From the NCBI GenBank assembly GCA_964646585.1, contig CAZYEY010000132.1, positions 1-9,723 of the forward strand: a DNA stretch of 9,723 nucleotides, given 5' to 3'. The translations under genes were made by a program, and so were the position numbers. Below, one piece after another: positions 1 through 7,800 of this stretch (position 1 is the stretch's first letter; the number at the start of each line of letters is the position of its first letter). Source of the DNA: PFJX01 sp964646585. GTDB lineage: Bacteria > Pseudomonadota > Gammaproteobacteria > Burkholderiales > Thiobacillaceae. The notes beneath the pieces are model-generated. The model was not told the origin of the DNA, searched no databases, and was given only the letters and a program-made list of their open reading frames with translations.

Positions 1-195
1 TTTCCCTCCCCGCACTTGCCTGCCCTCGCGTCCCCCACGCGCGTTCCCGCCCCGCCGTGGCCGTCGGGGCCCCCGGGCCGCCCCGCCCCCCGCCCCAGCC
101 CGACTGCGCCCCCACCCCGCCGCCGCCCCGCGCCGGACCCCCGTCCCCGTTCCCCTTGAGCCGGACCCTCGCGGCCCCCTCGACCGGAGGTCGCC
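1..195 (+). other. C-rich leader without a gene, upstream of the TolC-family gene
   Basis: This stretch holds no convincing gene. By hand count it has about 113 C and 50 G in 195 bases (about 84% GC), with runs such as 81-120 that are nearly three quarters C. No AT-rich -10 hexamer is visible, so the promoter of the downstream genes probably lies outside the window or is not recognisable. The only clear signal is the Shine-Dalgarno GGAGG at 186-190, five bases before the ATG at 196. Proline-rich open frames cross the region, but composition explains them. C-rich, G-poor RNA can bind Rho, so a regulatory leader is possible. That is inference, and the G content makes it weaker than the right-hand flank. 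Confidence 0.5.
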
Positions 196-1587
196 ATGCC
201 CCCCCTAGCGCGTTTTGCCCCGCCGCTACTCGCCGCGCTGCTGTTGAGCGCATGCACCACCCTGGACACCCGGGTTTCCCGGGAATCGGTTCACCAGACC
301 GTGAGCGCCAAGACCGGCCAGCCGGTCGTTCTTGCCACGACCGAGTCTGCCCGGGCCGGCCCCTACACCCTGCCGACCGCCGATGAAGCGGTCCGCCTGG
401 CCCTGGCCCGGAGCCCGGCCGTCGCCGCCATCCTGGCCGAGCTGGACGCCGCCGAAGCCCAGGCCGTTCAGGCCGGGCTGCTGAAGAACCCCTTCTTCCA
501 TGCCAGCCTGCTTTACCCCCACGACAGCCATGGCAAGGCCATCGACCTGGGGCTGTCCTGGGATGTGCTCGGAGTTCTCACCCTGGAACCACGCCGGGAA
601 GCCGCCGACCGGGGCCGTCAGGCCGCCCGCCTGAAGGCCGTCGCCGGCCTGCTGGAACTGGCGGCCCAGAGCCGGGCTGCCTGGTATGCCCATCTGGCCG
701 AGTCTGAGGGTGTGGTCTGGCTGGCCGATCAAGCCGAGGCCACCGATCTGGCCGCCCAGATCGCCCAGCGGCTGGAACAGGCGGGCAACCTGCCGCCTTT
801 GGCCGCCGCCTCGGCCCAGGCCGCGCAACTGGAAACGAGTGAAGCCCTGGACGAGGCCCGTCTGGCCGCCCAAGCCAGCCGGGATCGCCTGGCCAGGCTA
901 CTGGGCGTTGCCGATCCAGGCCAGATCCAGCTTCCCGAACGCCTGCCCAGGTTGCCGGACATGGACCCGGCCGTCCCGGACGCCGCCACCCTGGAAGCCG
1001 CCGATCTCGGCCTGGCCGCCCTGACCGCCGAACTGGAGCAGGTCCGCAAGCGGGAAGAAGCCGAGGGGCCCACGGCCTGGACCGGAGGCATTGAGCTGGG
1101 CTGGAACTGGGAGCGGGAAACCAGCGGCGAGTGGAAGGACGGCCCCAACCTGGGCATCGCCCTTCCCCTGTTCGACACCGGAGCGGCTCGCCGCGCCGGC
1201 CTGCGTTTCGAAGCCGCCCACCTGGAAGCGCGCATGGCCGAAAGGCGGCTCGCCCTGGCCCGGGAGGCCCGGGACGCCGCCAGCCGCATGCAACGGGCCC
1301 GGACCCGGGTGGAGAACCTGCGGGAAAAGCTGCTGCCTCTCCTTTCCGACGCCCAGGACCAGGCCCTGCTGCAATACAACGCCATGCAGAAGAGCCCCTT
1401 CCACCTGCTGGACCTGAAGCAACGGGAACTGGCCGCCCTGCGCCAACTGGTGGCCGGGCTCGGCGACTATTGGCAGGCCCGCACCCGCCTGGAGGCTTTG
1501 CGCATGGGCATCCGCCTGGAATCCGACGGCCCAACCCGGGCCGCAGCCAGAACAGCCAGCCCCCAAATCAGCAGCGGAGGACATTGA
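196..1587 (+). CDS. TolC-family outer-membrane efflux lipoprotein (CusC/OprM-like)
   Basis: This encodes a 463-residue outer-membrane channel of the TolC/OEP family, which forms the exit duct of tripartite efflux pumps. The N-terminus is a lipoprotein signal: a hydrophobic stretch at about residues 8-19 ending in LLSAC, with the acylated Cys at 20. The two OEP halves cover roughly residues 60-250 and 265-450 and are mostly Ala/Leu/Glu/Arg-rich coiled-coil helix. The segment GPNLGIALPLFDTGAARRAG (316-335) is the typical second-half beta-strand motif with the PLFD turn, and residues 114-128 are the matching first-half strand. The length is normal for CusC/OprM. The start is fixed by GGAGG at 186-190. 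The gene is separated from the multicopper oxidase gene by one base, so the two are surely co-transcribed. This points to copper or other metal efflux, but no RND pump of heavy-metal type or adaptor gene is adjacent in the window. The family is clear; the substrate is inferred from the neighbour. Confidence 0.92.
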   Translation: MPPLARFAPPLLAALLLSACTTLDTRVSRESVHQTVSAKTGQPVVLATTESARAGPYTLPTADEAVRLALARSPAVAAILAELDAAEAQAVQAGLLKNPFFHASLLYPHDSHGKAIDLGLSWDVLGVLTLEPRREAADRGRQAARLKAVAGLLELAAQSRAAWYAHLAESEGVVWLADQAEATDLAAQIAQRLEQAGNLPPLAAASAQAAQLETSEALDEARLAAQASRDRLARLLGVADPGQIQLPERLPRLPDMDPAVPDAATLEAADLGLAALTAELEQVRKREEAEGPTAWTGGIELGWNWERETSGEWKDGPNLGIALPLFDTGAARRAGLRFEAAHLEARMAERRLALAREARDAASRMQRARTRVENLREKLLPLLSDAQDQALLQYNAMQKSPFHLLDLKQRELAALRQLVAGLGDYWQARTRLEALRMGIRLESDGPTRAAARTASPQISSGGH

Positions 1588-1588
1588 G

Positions 1589-2971
1589 ATGAGCGCTCCC
1601 CTCACCCGTCGCCAGTGGCTCGCCGCCGCCGGCGGCCTCACCGCCACCGCCGCCCTGCCGGTTTCTGCCCATGCGGCCGGGCCAGCCCCCTCCCGCTGGC
1701 CCGCCACCTCTAGCGGCGGTGCAGACCACAAGGGCCTGGAACCTGGCCAGCCGGGCCGGGACTACACACCCGTCATCATCCCTGGCGGCGCCAGGCTGCC
1801 TTGGAAGATCGTGGACGGGGTCAAGGTCTACCACCTGATCGCCGAGGAAGTGGAACACGAGTTCGCCCCCGGCCTGAAAGCCCAATGCTGGGGCTACAAC
1901 GGTCAGGTGCACGGTCCCCTCATCGAAGCCGTGGAAGGTGACCGGGTTCGCGTCTACGTCACCAACCGGCTCCCCGCCCCCACCACGGTGCACTGGCACG
2001 GCGTCTTCCTGGCCAACGGCATGGACGGCGTGGGCGGCATCACCCAGCCGGTCATCAAGCCTGGAGAGACCTTCCGCTACGAGTGGACCTTCCGCCAGAG
2101 CGGCACTCTCATGTACCACCCCCACCACGACGAGATGACCCAGATGGCCATGGGCATGATGGGCCTCATCGTCGTCCACCCCCGGGGCGTGCCCCGGGCG
2201 GAACGTCCGGACCGGGACTTCGCCATCCTGCTGTCGGAATGGAAGATCGAGCCCGGCGCCCGCCGGCCCGACCCCATGGCTATGAACGACTTCAACCTGC
2301 TCACCATGAACGGCAAGTGCTTCCCCGGCACCGAGAGCCTGGTGGCGAAGCTGGGGGACAAGGTGCGCATCCGCTTCGGCAACCTGTCGGCCATGGACCA
2401 CCACCCCATCCACCTGCACGGCTTCTGTTTCAACGTGGTGGGCACCGACGGCGGCGAGATCCCCGCCGCTGGCCGCTGGCCGGAAACCACGGTCCTGGTG
2501 CCCACCGGCTCCACCCGGGACATCGAATTCGTGGCCGACGCGGAAGGGGACTGGCCCCTGCACTGCCACATGACCCACCACCTCATGAACCAGATGGGCC
2601 ACGGCCTGCCCAACGTCATGGGCGTGGACCTCTCGGACCTGGACGCCCGCATCCGCAAGCTGGTGCCGGGCTATATGAGCATGGGCGCCACCGGCATGGG
2701 AGAGATGGCGGAGATGAGCATGGATGGTCCCGCCAACAGCCTGTCCACCTACTTCGCCCCGGGCCAGTACGACCCCATCACCATGGGCGGCATGTTCACC
2801 CTGGTGAAGGTTCGCCGCGACTGGGACGGCAAGACCGATCCGGGCTGGTATCCCCACCCGCCGGAGACCCGGGCGAAGTTGGCCCTGGCCGAGGAGCTGA
2901 AGCGGGACAGCATCGACCTGCCCGCCACCGCCCCGGCCAGGCCCGACGGCCACGGTGGCCATGGCCACTGA
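1589..2971 (+). CDS. Tat-exported multicopper oxidase, two-cupredoxin type (copper oxidase)
   Basis: This is a 460-residue periplasmic multicopper oxidase, probably oxidising Cu(I) for copper tolerance. The N-terminus carries a twin-arginine signal (TRRQWLA, residues 6-12), a hydrophobic stretch, and a likely cut after AHA at 29. All four copper-ligand motifs are present: HWHG at 135-138, HPHH at 177-180, HPIHLHG at 272-278, and HCH at 325-327 followed by H331 and M336. The predicted type 1 site is H272, C326, H331 and M336; the remaining His residues form the trinuclear cluster. Only about 95 residues separate the second and third motifs, far fewer than in three-domain CueO or CopA. The first domain has no Cys in its HPHH motif, so this looks like a two-domain enzyme with type 1 copper in the second domain. 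A Met-rich stretch (about 363-402) and a His-rich end (HGGHGH) may bind copper. GGAGG at 1576-1580 sets the start, eight bases upstream of the ATG. Confidence 0.93.
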   Translation: MSAPLTRRQWLAAAGGLTATAALPVSAHAAGPAPSRWPATSSGGADHKGLEPGQPGRDYTPVIIPGGARLPWKIVDGVKVYHLIAEEVEHEFAPGLKAQCWGYNGQVHGPLIEAVEGDRVRVYVTNRLPAPTTVHWHGVFLANGMDGVGGITQPVIKPGETFRYEWTFRQSGTLMYHPHHDEMTQMAMGMMGLIVVHPRGVPRAERPDRDFAILLSEWKIEPGARRPDPMAMNDFNLLTMNGKCFPGTESLVAKLGDKVRIRFGNLSAMDHHPIHLHGFCFNVVGTDGGEIPAAGRWPETTVLVPTGSTRDIEFVADAEGDWPLHCHMTHHLMNQMGHGLPNVMGVDLSDLDARIRKLVPGYMSMGATGMGEMAEMSMDGPANSLSTYFAPGQYDPITMGGMFTLVKVRRDWDGKTDPGWYPHPPETRAKLALAEELKRDSIDLPATAPARPDGHGGHGH

Positions 2972-2984
2972 GCCCGGCGAGACG

Positions 2985-3311
2985 ATGGACTGCCGGCCCG
3001 GCTGCGGCGCCTGCTGCATCGCGCCCTCCATCGCCTCGCCCCTGCCGGGCATGCCCGGCGGCAAGCCCGCCGGCGCGCCCTGCGTCCACCTGACCCCGGA
3101 CTATCGCTGCGAGTTGTTCGGCCAGCCGGAAAGGCCAGCCTTCTGCGGCGGCCTGCAAGCTTCCCGGGAAATGTGCGGTGAAGACCGGCAGGCCGCCCTG
3201 GCCTGGCTCGCCTGGCTGGAAACAACCACCCACCCCGCCCGGCCGGCGGATCAGGTGCCGCAGAAAGTGCGGAATTCCGCCATGAATTCCCCGGACGCCG
3301 GCTCGGCGTAG
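2985..3311 (+). CDS. YkgJ-type cysteine-cluster protein (putative zinc/iron-binding)
   Basis: This is a small cytoplasmic protein of 108 residues with eight Cys in its first 64 positions: C3, C7, C10, C11, C33, C42, C54 and C64. The opening CxxxCxxCC pattern (MDCRPGCGACC), the SPLPGMPGGKPAG loop and the final MCG match the YkgJ cysteine-cluster family, proposed to chelate zinc or an iron-sulfur cluster. Its biochemical role is not known. I chose the ATG at 2985 because family members usually begin immediately before the first Cys. GTG at 2955 and ATG at 2961 are in-frame alternatives that would overlap the oxidase gene. With the 2985 start the gap to the oxidase stop is 13 bases, so it is probably in the same operon. 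The last ~20 codons run antisense through the 3' end of selO and look unlike the family core (no Cys, few hydrophobics). Family assignment is firm; the start is less so. Confidence 0.83.
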   Translation: MDCRPGCGACCIAPSIASPLPGMPGGKPAGAPCVHLTPDYRCELFGQPERPAFCGGLQASREMCGEDRQAALAWLAWLETTTHPARPADQVPQKVRNSAMNSPDAGSA

Positions 3312-4750
3312 CGGGCCAGGACCGGGTCTTCCTCGTAGGGACGGCTCAGGGCACCGAGCAGTCGCTCGAAGGGCCCCAGGTCGCCATCGTCCGAGGCGGC
3401 GGCCAGGGCCTCCTCCACCCGGTGGTTGCGGGGAATGATCCAGGGATTCACCCGGCGCATGGCCTGGGCGCGGGCGGCGCCCTTGCCCACCGTCCCATCC
3501 TCGGCGGCGCAACGTTCACCCCAGCGTTGCAGCCAGCGCTCCAGGCCCGGCTGGCCAGGGAACAGGGCACGCAGGGGCGCATCGTTCCCTTCCGCCGCAT
3601 CCGCCAGGCGGCGCCAGGCCAGGGTGAAATCCACCCGCTGGGCGTGCAGCAGGTCCAGCCAGGACTCCCCCAGGGCGGCATCCACGGCATCGCCGTCGGG
3701 CACCTGGCCGGAAAGTCCCAGCTTGGCGCGCAGGCCAAGCAGCCAATGATGCCGCTGGCGCTGGTGGAGGGACTCGATCACCTCCGTAGCCAGGGCGATG
3801 GCATGACCCTCGTCATCGGCGAAGAGGGGCAGCAGGGTCTCAGCCAGCCGGGCCAGGTTCCAGCGGGCGATGCGCGGCTGCTCGCCATAGGCGTAGCGCC
3901 CCATCTCGTCGATGGAACTGAACACCGCACCGGGATCATAGGCCTCCATGAAGGCGCAGGGGCCGAAGTCGATGGTCTCGCCGGGAATGCTCATGTTGTC
4001 CGTGTTCATCACCCCATGGATGAAGCCCACGTGCAGCCACTGGGCGATGAGCGCCGCCTGGCGTTCGGCCACGGCGGCCAGAAAGTCCAGGTAGCGATTC
4101 GCTCCGCCCGGCAGTTCCGGATAGTGACGGGCGATGGCGTAATCGGCCAGCCGCCGCACCTGTTCCAGGGAGCCGTGGGCCGCGAAATACTGGAAGGTGC
4201 CCACCCGAATGTGGCTGGCGGCGATGCGGGTGAGGATGGCGCCGGGCAGGGGGCGATCCCGGAACACCGGCTCGCCGGTGGCCACCACCGCCAGGGCCCG
4301 GGTGGTGGGAATGCCCAGCGCGTGCATGGCCTCGCCGATGAGCACCTCCCGCAGCATGGGCCCCACCGCCGCCTTGCCGTCCCCCCGGCGGGAAAAGGGC
4401 GTGCGACCCGAACCCTTGAGGGCGATGTCCCGGCGCCGCCCGAGGCGATCGATGACCTCCCCGATCAAGAGCGCCCGGCCGTCTCCCAGCTGGGGATTGA
4501 ACTGGCCGAACTGGTGCCCGGCATAGGCCTGGGCGATGGGCTCGGCGCCGGCGGGCAGGGCATTGCCGGAGAACAGCCTGGCGAGCGCCTCCTCATCCTG
4601 GCCATCCAGGCCCAGTTGCAATTCATCCGCAAGTCCCCGGTTGAAGAACAACAGTACCGGTGCCGGTGCCCGCGCGGGCCGGCAGGGTTCATAGAACCCG
4701 GGCAGATCCCGGGCGTAAGTGTTGTCGAAGGACATGGTGGCAGCAGGCAT
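3251..4750 (-). CDS. selO: Protein adenylyltransferase SelO (YdiU family)
   Basis: This encodes a 499-residue SelO pseudokinase, which transfers AMP from ATP to Ser/Thr/Tyr of target proteins and is linked to oxidative-stress responses. Recognisable family blocks are AGHQFGQFNPQLGDGRA (77-93), LKGSGRTPFSRRGDGKA (111-127) with the nucleotide-contacting Lys112, the REVLIGEAMHALGIPTTRAL helix with Glu140, RIAASHIRVG (175-184), and HGVMNTDNMS (245-254) followed by ETIDFGPCAF. Asp251 is the expected catalytic residue and Asp261 the metal ligand. The protein ends in TFCGT, keeping the C-terminal Cys third from the end, where some animal SelO proteins carry selenocysteine. The length is close to E. 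coli SelO (about 480). ATG at 4750 is used here; ATG at 4735, giving MSFDNTYARDLPGF, is an equally plausible start. The gene lies 118 bases downstream of the RND gene on the same strand and converges on the cysteine-cluster gene with a 61-base overlap. Confidence 0.95.
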   Translation of the reverse strand: MPAATMSFDNTYARDLPGFYEPCRPARAPAPVLLFFNRGLADELQLGLDGQDEEALARLFSGNALPAGAEPIAQAYAGHQFGQFNPQLGDGRALLIGEVIDRLGRRRDIALKGSGRTPFSRRGDGKAAVGPMLREVLIGEAMHALGIPTTRALAVVATGEPVFRDRPLPGAILTRIAASHIRVGTFQYFAAHGSLEQVRRLADYAIARHYPELPGGANRYLDFLAAVAERQAALIAQWLHVGFIHGVMNTDNMSIPGETIDFGPCAFMEAYDPGAVFSSIDEMGRYAYGEQPRIARWNLARLAETLLPLFADDEGHAIALATEVIESLHQRQRHHWLLGLRAKLGLSGQVPDGDAVDAALGESWLDLLHAQRVDFTLAWRRLADAAEGNDAPLRALFPGQPGLERWLQRWGERCAAEDGTVGKGAARAQAMRRVNPWIIPRNHRVEEALAAASDDGDLGPFERLLGALSRPYEEDPVLARYAEPASGEFMAEFRTFCGT

Positions 4751-4868
4751 CGTCGGGTTCCCGAAAAGGGGGGCGGGGCACGTGGCGGACGCAGGGCTAC
4801 TTTGGGCCGATGGCAGGAAATATCCACCCCTTCGCGGCCAGGGGCATGGTTCCTACTGAAACAGGCTC
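4751..4868 (-). other. Intergenic gap between the RND gene and selO
   Basis: These 118 bases separate two leftward genes. A short inverted repeat (CCCCT at 4827-4831 pairing with AGGGG at 4840-4844, eight-base loop) is followed on the minus strand by TGGATATTT. It could be a weak terminator for the RND gene, but a 5-bp stem without a proper U-run is poor evidence. I see no promoter with both boxes for selO; AT-rich bases near 4817-4823 are the only possible -10 area. Just upstream of the selO start the minus strand reads GGGAAC, which could serve as a ribosome-binding site for the ATG at 4750. Confidence 0.3.
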
Positions 4869-7800
4869 TCATCGAGCGGCGCACTCTCCCGGACGTCTCC
4901 GCCCCATCAGCCAACCGTGCATCAGGGGGGTGGCGAACAGGGTCAGGGGCGTGGCCACGGCAAGTCCCCAGACGATGCTGGCCGCCACCGGACCCCACAG
5001 CAGGGAATCGCCGCCCCAGCCGAAGGCCAGCGAAACCAGCCCGCCAATGACGGTGAGGGTGGTGATGATGATGGGCATGAGCCGGCGCCTGGCGGCAAGG
5101 AAGGCGGCGGCCATGGGGGGCAGGCCCCGGGCCAGGCGATCCTCCCCCGCCGCCGCAAGGACGATGGACGCGTTCACCGCCACCCCGGAGAGGGCGACGC
5201 AGCCGTACAGCGTGTAAAGCGTCAGGGGTTGGCCGCTGGCCAGCAAGCCGATGCCGACGCCGGCCAGGGCCATGGGCGCGGTGGCCAGGATCACCAGGGG
5301 CAGGATCAGCCTGCCGAACTGGACCGACAGAAGGCCGTACATGAGGGCAAACCCCAGGGCCAGCAGGGCCAGCAGGTCGTTCAGGCTGGCTTTCACATCG
5401 TCCAGCTCGCCGCCGGGCGCCAGGGCCACCTCCGGGTAACGGACCTGGGTCCGGGCCCATGCGGCCTCCACTGCGGCCTGGGCCTGGCGGGCGGAAAGCC
5501 GGTCCTGGTCGAAGGCGGCCCGGACGGTGACGGTGCGGGCGCCATTGACCCGTCGCAGTTCGTTGGGCACCGTTTCCAGATTCAACGTGAAAAGCTCCGA
5601 CGCCTTCACCTGCCGGCCATCCGGCAGCCGCCAGGGGGTTTCCAGCCAGGCTTGCAGGGCCTCGGCGGCCATGGGCTTGCCCCGCACCACCACCTCCAGG
5701 CTGTCCTCACCATCCATCAGCCGGCCCACCGCCACCCCCTCGAAATGCAACCGGACCATGGCCGCCAGCTTGAAGGGATCGAGCCCGGCCCCAACCGCCA
5801 CGGGCCCATTCACCCGCAGACGCATGGCGGGTTGGCTGGCGCTGGCGTCATCCTGGACGTCGCTGAAACCAGGCTGTTTTTCCAGGGCCCGGCGCAAGTC
5901 AGACGCGGCTTCGGCCAGCCGCCCCAAGGGGGCGCCGGTCAGTCGCAGGGACAGGGAGGAGAGCATGGGCAAATCGGCGGACAACACCTGCACCGAGACG
6001 TTCTCGGCCCCCTCCGCCTTCAGGACCGGGCGCAGGGCCGCGACGAATTCCTCGACACCGCGTCCGCCCCGGGATTCCGGCGCCAGACTCAAGGTAACCT
6101 GGCCCAGGTGCTCGCCCATGGCCAGTTCGCTGGGGGTGAACTGGAGCCCGGCCGTGGCCAGGCTGGCCTGGATCTCCCCCGGCCGAGCACTGGACCGGGC
6201 GGCCAGTTCCAGTTCCCGGGCAACCTTCAGAGTCTGCTCCAGGGGCGTGGCGGCGGGCATGCGCACATTGACGTTGAACACCCGCAGGGGGTCCGAAGCG
6301 AACCAGCGCGGCTTCACCCATTCCAGGCCCACGGCCGCCCCGGCCACCAGGAAGACACCACCGAACAGCACGGCCACCGGCCAGGGCCGGCGGAAGGCCC
6401 GGGCCAGGGCGCGACCGTAGGCCAGGCGCAGACGGCGGGCCAACTGCTCGCGCCATCCATTCCGGCCCTCCGTGCCCCCCCAGGCCGAGGCGTGGCGAGG
6501 CAGCAGCCAGAGGGATGCGGTCAGGCTCATGAGCAGGGTCAGGATCACCGCCAGGGGGGTGACGAACATGAAGCGACCCATGAGTCCGGGCAGGAACAGC
6601 AGGGGCAGAAAGGCCAGGCAAGTCGCGAACACCGAGGCGGTGACCGGCCGCGCCACTTCCCGCAGGGCCTCCCGCACCGCCGCCGCCCGGTCCAGGCCGG
6701 CGCCGAGGCGGCGGCGGATGGCTTCCGCCACCACCACCGCGTCGTCCAGGGGAATGCCCAGGACGATGGCCACGCCCAGCAGCACCGAGACGTTGAGGGT
6801 CTGGCCGGAAAGATGCAGGGCCAGGAACATGCCGGCCAGGGCGAAGGGCACCCCCAGGCTGGTGAGCAGGGCCATGCGCTTGCCCAGGAAAAACCAGGTC
6901 ACCGCCAGCACCACCGCCAGGCCGAAGACGGCGTTGAGCTCCATGACGCCGATGGCTTCCCGGGTGACCTCGCTCTGGTCGTCCAGCAGGGTCAGCGCCG
7001 GCCCGCCCAGGGCCTGGTTGCGCTCGGCGATGAGGGCGCGGATGGCGCGGGTGAGCTCCAGGGTATTGGTGTTCTCGCTCTTGGTCACCGAGAGCAGCAC
7101 GGCGGGGCGGCCATCCAGGCGCACCAGCTCCCGGGCAGGCGAGACCCCCAGCCGGACTTCCGCCAACGCCGACAAGGGCACCAGGCGGCCCCTGGCATCG
7201 GGCACCGGCAGGTCGGCGAGGAAATCGGTGTTCGCGGGCAAGCCTTCGACCCGCATCGCATAGCGTTTGCCGCCGATGTCCGCCATGCCCGCCGGCAGGT
7301 CGCGAATTTGCTCTGCCACAGTGCGGGTCAGATCCTCCAGACCGACCCCCTCCCGTTCCAGGGCCTTCGGATCGAAGCGGACCGCCATTTCCCGGCTTCT
7401 CAGTCCATGGGCCCAGACCCGGCCCACGCCGGGCAGCCGCTCCAGTTCCCGCTTCGCGGATTCCGCCAGCCGGCAGACCCGGCCATCCGCCGCCTCGCCG
7501 CTCACCACCACCATGGCGGTGGGAAAGAAGTTCGAGGAAGTCAGCTCCACCACCTGAGGGGAACGGGCATCCTTGGGAAAGCCCGCCGCCGCATCCCGGA
7601 TTTCCCGGTCCAGGGCCGCCAGGCGGCGCTCGAAGCGGGCCTTGGGCAAGTCCTTGAAGCGCACCAACAGGGTGGCCACGTGGTCCCGGGCAGTGGTAGT
7701 GACCAGACCCACGTCAGGCACCCGGCGCACGGCGGTCTCCAGGGGCACGGCGATATCCCGCTCCACGTCACCCGCCCCGGCTCCCGGCCAGACCACAGCC

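Noticed and set aside
1..159. Possible C-terminal tail of an upstream gene (open in frame 1 to TGA at 157-159)
   Set aside because: Only Pro/Arg/Ala-rich text that any C-rich DNA would give; nothing recognisable.
57..386. Proline-rich open frame before and into the TolC-family gene
   Set aside because: Produced by the C-rich leader; overlaps a well-supported lipoprotein signal in another frame and has no ribosome-binding site.
1568..3064. A ~498-codon minus-strand open frame covering the oxidase gene
   Set aside because: Val/Gly/His-rich composition without motifs; the plus strand has complete copper-site motifs and a Tat signal.
3258..3280. Inverted repeats CCGCA-GAAAG-TGCGG (3258-3272) and the palindrome GCGGAATTCCGC (3269-3280) at the convergent gene ends
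   Set aside because: Considered as a bidirectional terminator, but stems are short, there is no U-run, and both lie in selO coding sequence.
3422..5050. A ~542-codon plus-strand open frame antisense to selO
   Set aside because: No recognisable domain, low-complexity Gly/Gln-rich text; selO on the other strand has all family motifs.
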